Shown: in pieces, positions 44,796-46,475 of the stretch | How the letters are laid out: each line of letters starts with the position of its first letter | How positions within the stretch are numbered: the stretch's first letter is position 1 | DNA from: Anaerolineales bacterium | Lineage (GTDB): Bacteria; Chloroflexota; Anaerolineae; Anaerolineales; Villigracilaceae | DNA length: 46,475 bases | NCBI GenBank assembly: GCA_030680155.1 | Contig: JAUXWL010000089.1 | Location: 1 to 46,475, forward strand | Direction: 5' to 3' | Notes under the pieces: model-generated | Told to the model about the DNA's origin: nothing | Seen by the model: the letters and a program-made list of their open reading frames with translations, nothing else | Databases searched by the model: none | Program-made: the position numbers and the translations under genes

Positions 44796-46400
44796 ATGTC
44801 AAATTCTATCCGTACCTTCCTTGGCGACCTGCCCTTCACCGCCGAAATTGATTGGATGCTGCGCTCCGCTTTGCGGAATCGTCCGCGCCGCGATCATTTC
44901 AATTTGGATCGTTTGCAAAAATCATTGCCAGCGGCGCGCGAGGTGGTTGAGCCATTCGCAAAAAATGCTCCGCGCGGCAAAAATATTCTGTTCTTCGCCA
45001 CCCTTCATTATTGGATCGAGCAGTCTGCATATCTCGGATTGGCGCTCGCAGGCATGGGACACGATGTCACGCTATTGACTCTCCCCTACTCCGAATGGCA
45101 TAAGCAAAAGGATAAGTTCACGCAACGGCAGCGTGTTTTGCATACAAAAGATGCCCTTGCCGCGCTCTCTCCGTTAATCAAGCACGCCTCCATGCTCGAC
45201 GTTCAACGTTCAACGTTCAACCTTCCCCCTGCCATTCAAGCCGACATCAAGGAAGTCTCCCTCTGGGACGCCCAATACACCCTGATGCGCGAAGAAGTGG
45301 ACATGAGCGATCCGTCCGACCGCGCTTTGTATGATCTGCGCATCGAGCGCAACACCTTCGCCGCCAAAGCCGCGCTCGAATGGATGCAGGCGAACAAGCC
45401 CGATGTGGTTTTGATTCCAAATGGTTTAATTTTGGAAATGGGAATTGTCTTCCGCGTGGCGCGTTATCTCGGCATTGATGCAGTCACCTATGAATTCAAC
45501 GACCAGCGCGAACAGATCTGGCTGGCGCAGAACTCATCCATCATGCAGCAGGAGACGGATTATCTCGTCGAAGCGCGCTGCTCACTCCCCGTCACTGATG
45601 AAATGTTCGAACGCGTTGCAGATTTGGAAAATGCCCGTCGCGGCGCTCGTGTGTGGGGCAAGTCGAAGCGATTGTGGCAATACGTCTCATCCCAAGGCGC
45701 GGCAGAGACGCGCAAAATGCTCAACCTTGATGACCGTCCCGTAGTGATGCTTGCCGCAAATGTTTTGGGGGACAGCCTGACTCTTGGGCGCGACATCTTC
45801 GCCTCCTCGATGACCGAATGGATCACGAAGACCGTTCAATATTTCGCCAAGCGCACCGATGTGCAACTGGTCATCCGCGTGCATCCTGGCGAGAAACTGG
45901 TGCCGCAAGCCAAGTCTATGGGAACGGTGGTGAAAGAGGCTCTGCCCGAAATCCCCAGCCATATTCACGTCATCGGCGCATTGGACAAGGTCAACACCTA
46001 CGATTTGATCGAGATTGCCGATGTAGGCTTGGCATACACCACCACAGTCGGGCTTGAAACCGCCATGAACGGACGTCCCGTCATCTCCTGCGGACAGACC
46101 CACTATCGCGGACGCGGCATCACGATTGACCCCAACACATGGGACGAATACTACGCGGCCCTCGAAAAAGCGCTGGGCGATATCCCTGCTCATCAAATGA
46201 GCGAAAAACAAATTGAATTCGCCTGGAACTACGCCTATCGCTTCTTCTTCGAATATCCCCGTCCTTTCCCGTGGCGTTTGATGAACTTCTGGGACGATTT
46301 GGATGTCTGGCCTTTGGGAAAAGTTTTGAGTGACGAAGGCATGGCGCAGTTCAAGGATACGTTTGGCTTTTTGGTGGGTGAGCCATTTACGTGGAAATAA
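44796..46400 (+). CDS. Capsule-synthesis-like protein (GT-B fold)
   Basis: A 534-residue soluble protein. The N-terminal half has LFFATLHYWIEQSAYLGLAL and AGMGHDVTLLTLP; KPDVVLIPNGLILEMG and TYEFNDQREQIW follow. The C-terminal half has VIRVHPGEKL (about 360-369) and TTVGLETAMNGRPVISC (about 415-431), which resemble the KpsC/KpsS-like Capsule_synth proteins and their nucleotide-binding region. It may be a glycosyltransferase, possibly for a linker sugar before export by Wzm/Wzt. A heptamer array (45188-45229) encodes LDVQRSTFNLPP. No ribosome-binding site is visible. Confidence 0.68.
   Translation: MSNSIRTFLGDLPFTAEIDWMLRSALRNRPRRDHFNLDRLQKSLPAAREVVEPFAKNAPRGKNILFFATLHYWIEQSAYLGLALAGMGHDVTLLTLPYSEWHKQKDKFTQRQRVLHTKDALAALSPLIKHASMLDVQRSTFNLPPAIQADIKEVSLWDAQYTLMREEVDMSDPSDRALYDLRIERNTFAAKAALEWMQANKPDVVLIPNGLILEMGIVFRVARYLGIDAVTYEFNDQREQIWLAQNSSIMQQETDYLVEARCSLPVTDEMFERVADLENARRGARVWGKSKRLWQYVSSQGAAETRKMLNLDDRPVVMLAANVLGDSLTLGRDIFASSMTEWITKTVQYFAKRTDVQLVIRVHPGEKLVPQAKSMGTVVKEALPEIPSHIHVIGALDKVNTYDLIEIADVGLAYTTTVGLETAMNGRPVISCGQTHYRGRGITIDPNTWDEYYAALEKALGDIPAHQMSEKQIEFAWNYAYRFFFEYPRPFPWRLMNFWDDLDVWPLGKVLSDEGMAQFKDTFGFLVGEPFTWK
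45188..45229. repeat. In-gene heptamer array, consensus TTCAACG
   Basis: Six in-phase 7-base units: CTCCATG, CTCGACG, TTCAACG (45202), TTCAACG (45209), TTCAACC and TTCCCCC. The middle units are near-identical and the outer ones degenerate. The total of 42 bases keeps the frame, exactly as in the two arrays in the first gene. It encodes a short hydrophilic stretch in what may be a loop. Confidence 0.7.
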
Positions 46401-46407
46401 CCGGAGC

Positions 46408-46447
46408 GCGGACTTCAGTCCGCAAAAGTTGGCAGACTAAAGTCTGC
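46408..46447. repeat. Dispersed double palindrome, copy 2
   Basis: GCGGACT-TC-AGTCCGC (46408-46423) and GCAGACT-AA-AGTCTGC (46432-46447) follow CCGGAG at 46401, just after the stop codon. The two hairpins are the same as at 32142-32183, though spacing differs by one base and the linkers differ. No T run follows, so this is a repeat unit rather than a terminator. Confidence 0.75.
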
Positions 46448-46465
46448 GATCCGCCAAAGGAAATA

Positions 46466-46475
46466 ATGACCAACG
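46466..46475 (+). CDS. Start of a further gene (cut off by window end)
   Basis: AAAGGA (46457-46462) lies just before an ATG at 46466, which opens M-T-N at the window edge. Only three codons are visible, so nothing can be said about its product. The ribosome-binding site and position after the repeat make a real start likely. Confidence 0.4.

Overview
The window is a 46 kb surface-polysaccharide and glycosylation locus from a bacterium that is most likely a member of the Chloroflexota, class Anaerolineae or a close relative. That placement is an inference from gene content: many different GT-C membrane glycosyltransferases, low-complexity T-E-A tails on exported proteins, EPS-type winged-helix regulators, and short palindromic and heptamer repeats. 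No rRNA, tRNA, phage, insertion sequence or CRISPR array was seen. Nearly all genes lie on the + strand; only 35910-37994 runs on the - strand.

Layout. (1) 1-5207: the end of a GT4 glycosyltransferase, a small membrane-anchored protein and two multi-pass membrane proteins. (2) 5240-14131: gmd (GDP-mannose dehydratase), a GT-C enzyme, a DPM1/ArnC-like polyprenyl-phosphate glycosyltransferase, a flippase-like LPG-synthase-type membrane protein, another GT-C, a GT4 and a WbpI-like UDP-sugar 2-epimerase. (3) 14138-17552: promoter, long structured leader, a winged-helix regulator and the wbpB/wbpD/wbpE trio. Together with the epimerase, these make UDP-ManNAc3NAcA-type sugars. (4) 17576-27190: an AT-richer block with a Wzx flippase, methyltransferase, L-FucNAc-type reductase and epimerase, GT2, GT4, asparagine synthase and GT4. 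(5) 27370-35830: further GT-C proteins, including a tandem pair, and a methyltransferase. (6) 35910-37994 (-): a methyltransferase and a methyltransferase-GT2 fusion. (7) 38244-46475: a GT-C, a second winged-helix regulator, an SDR epimerase, GDP-L-fucose synthase, the Wzm/Wzt ABC exporter and a capsule-synthesis-like protein; a further gene starts at the edge.

How it works together. Cytoplasmic enzymes make GDP-fucose (gmd and fcl), diacetamido-uronic acid and probably FucNAc-type nucleotide sugars. GT2 and GT4 enzymes build lipid-linked glycans, which leave by Wzx or by Wzm/Wzt. A polyprenyl-phosphate sugar made by the DPM1-like enzyme probably feeds the nine GT-C-like membrane proteins on the outer face.

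Main discoveries. First, heptamer-period repeat arrays (STRR-like) occur in four successive intergenic gaps (41412-44795), each with a different heptamer and each arranged as an inverted repeat. Three more arrays lie in frame inside genes at 131-172, 973-1014 and 45188-45229. Second, gmd and the regulator at 39934 share a nearly identical promoter-operator, with the palindrome AATTCAG-NNN-CTGAATT placed on the -10 box. A weaker third copy starts the leader of the paralogous regulator at 14437. This suggests a dedicated regulon for nucleotide-sugar synthesis.
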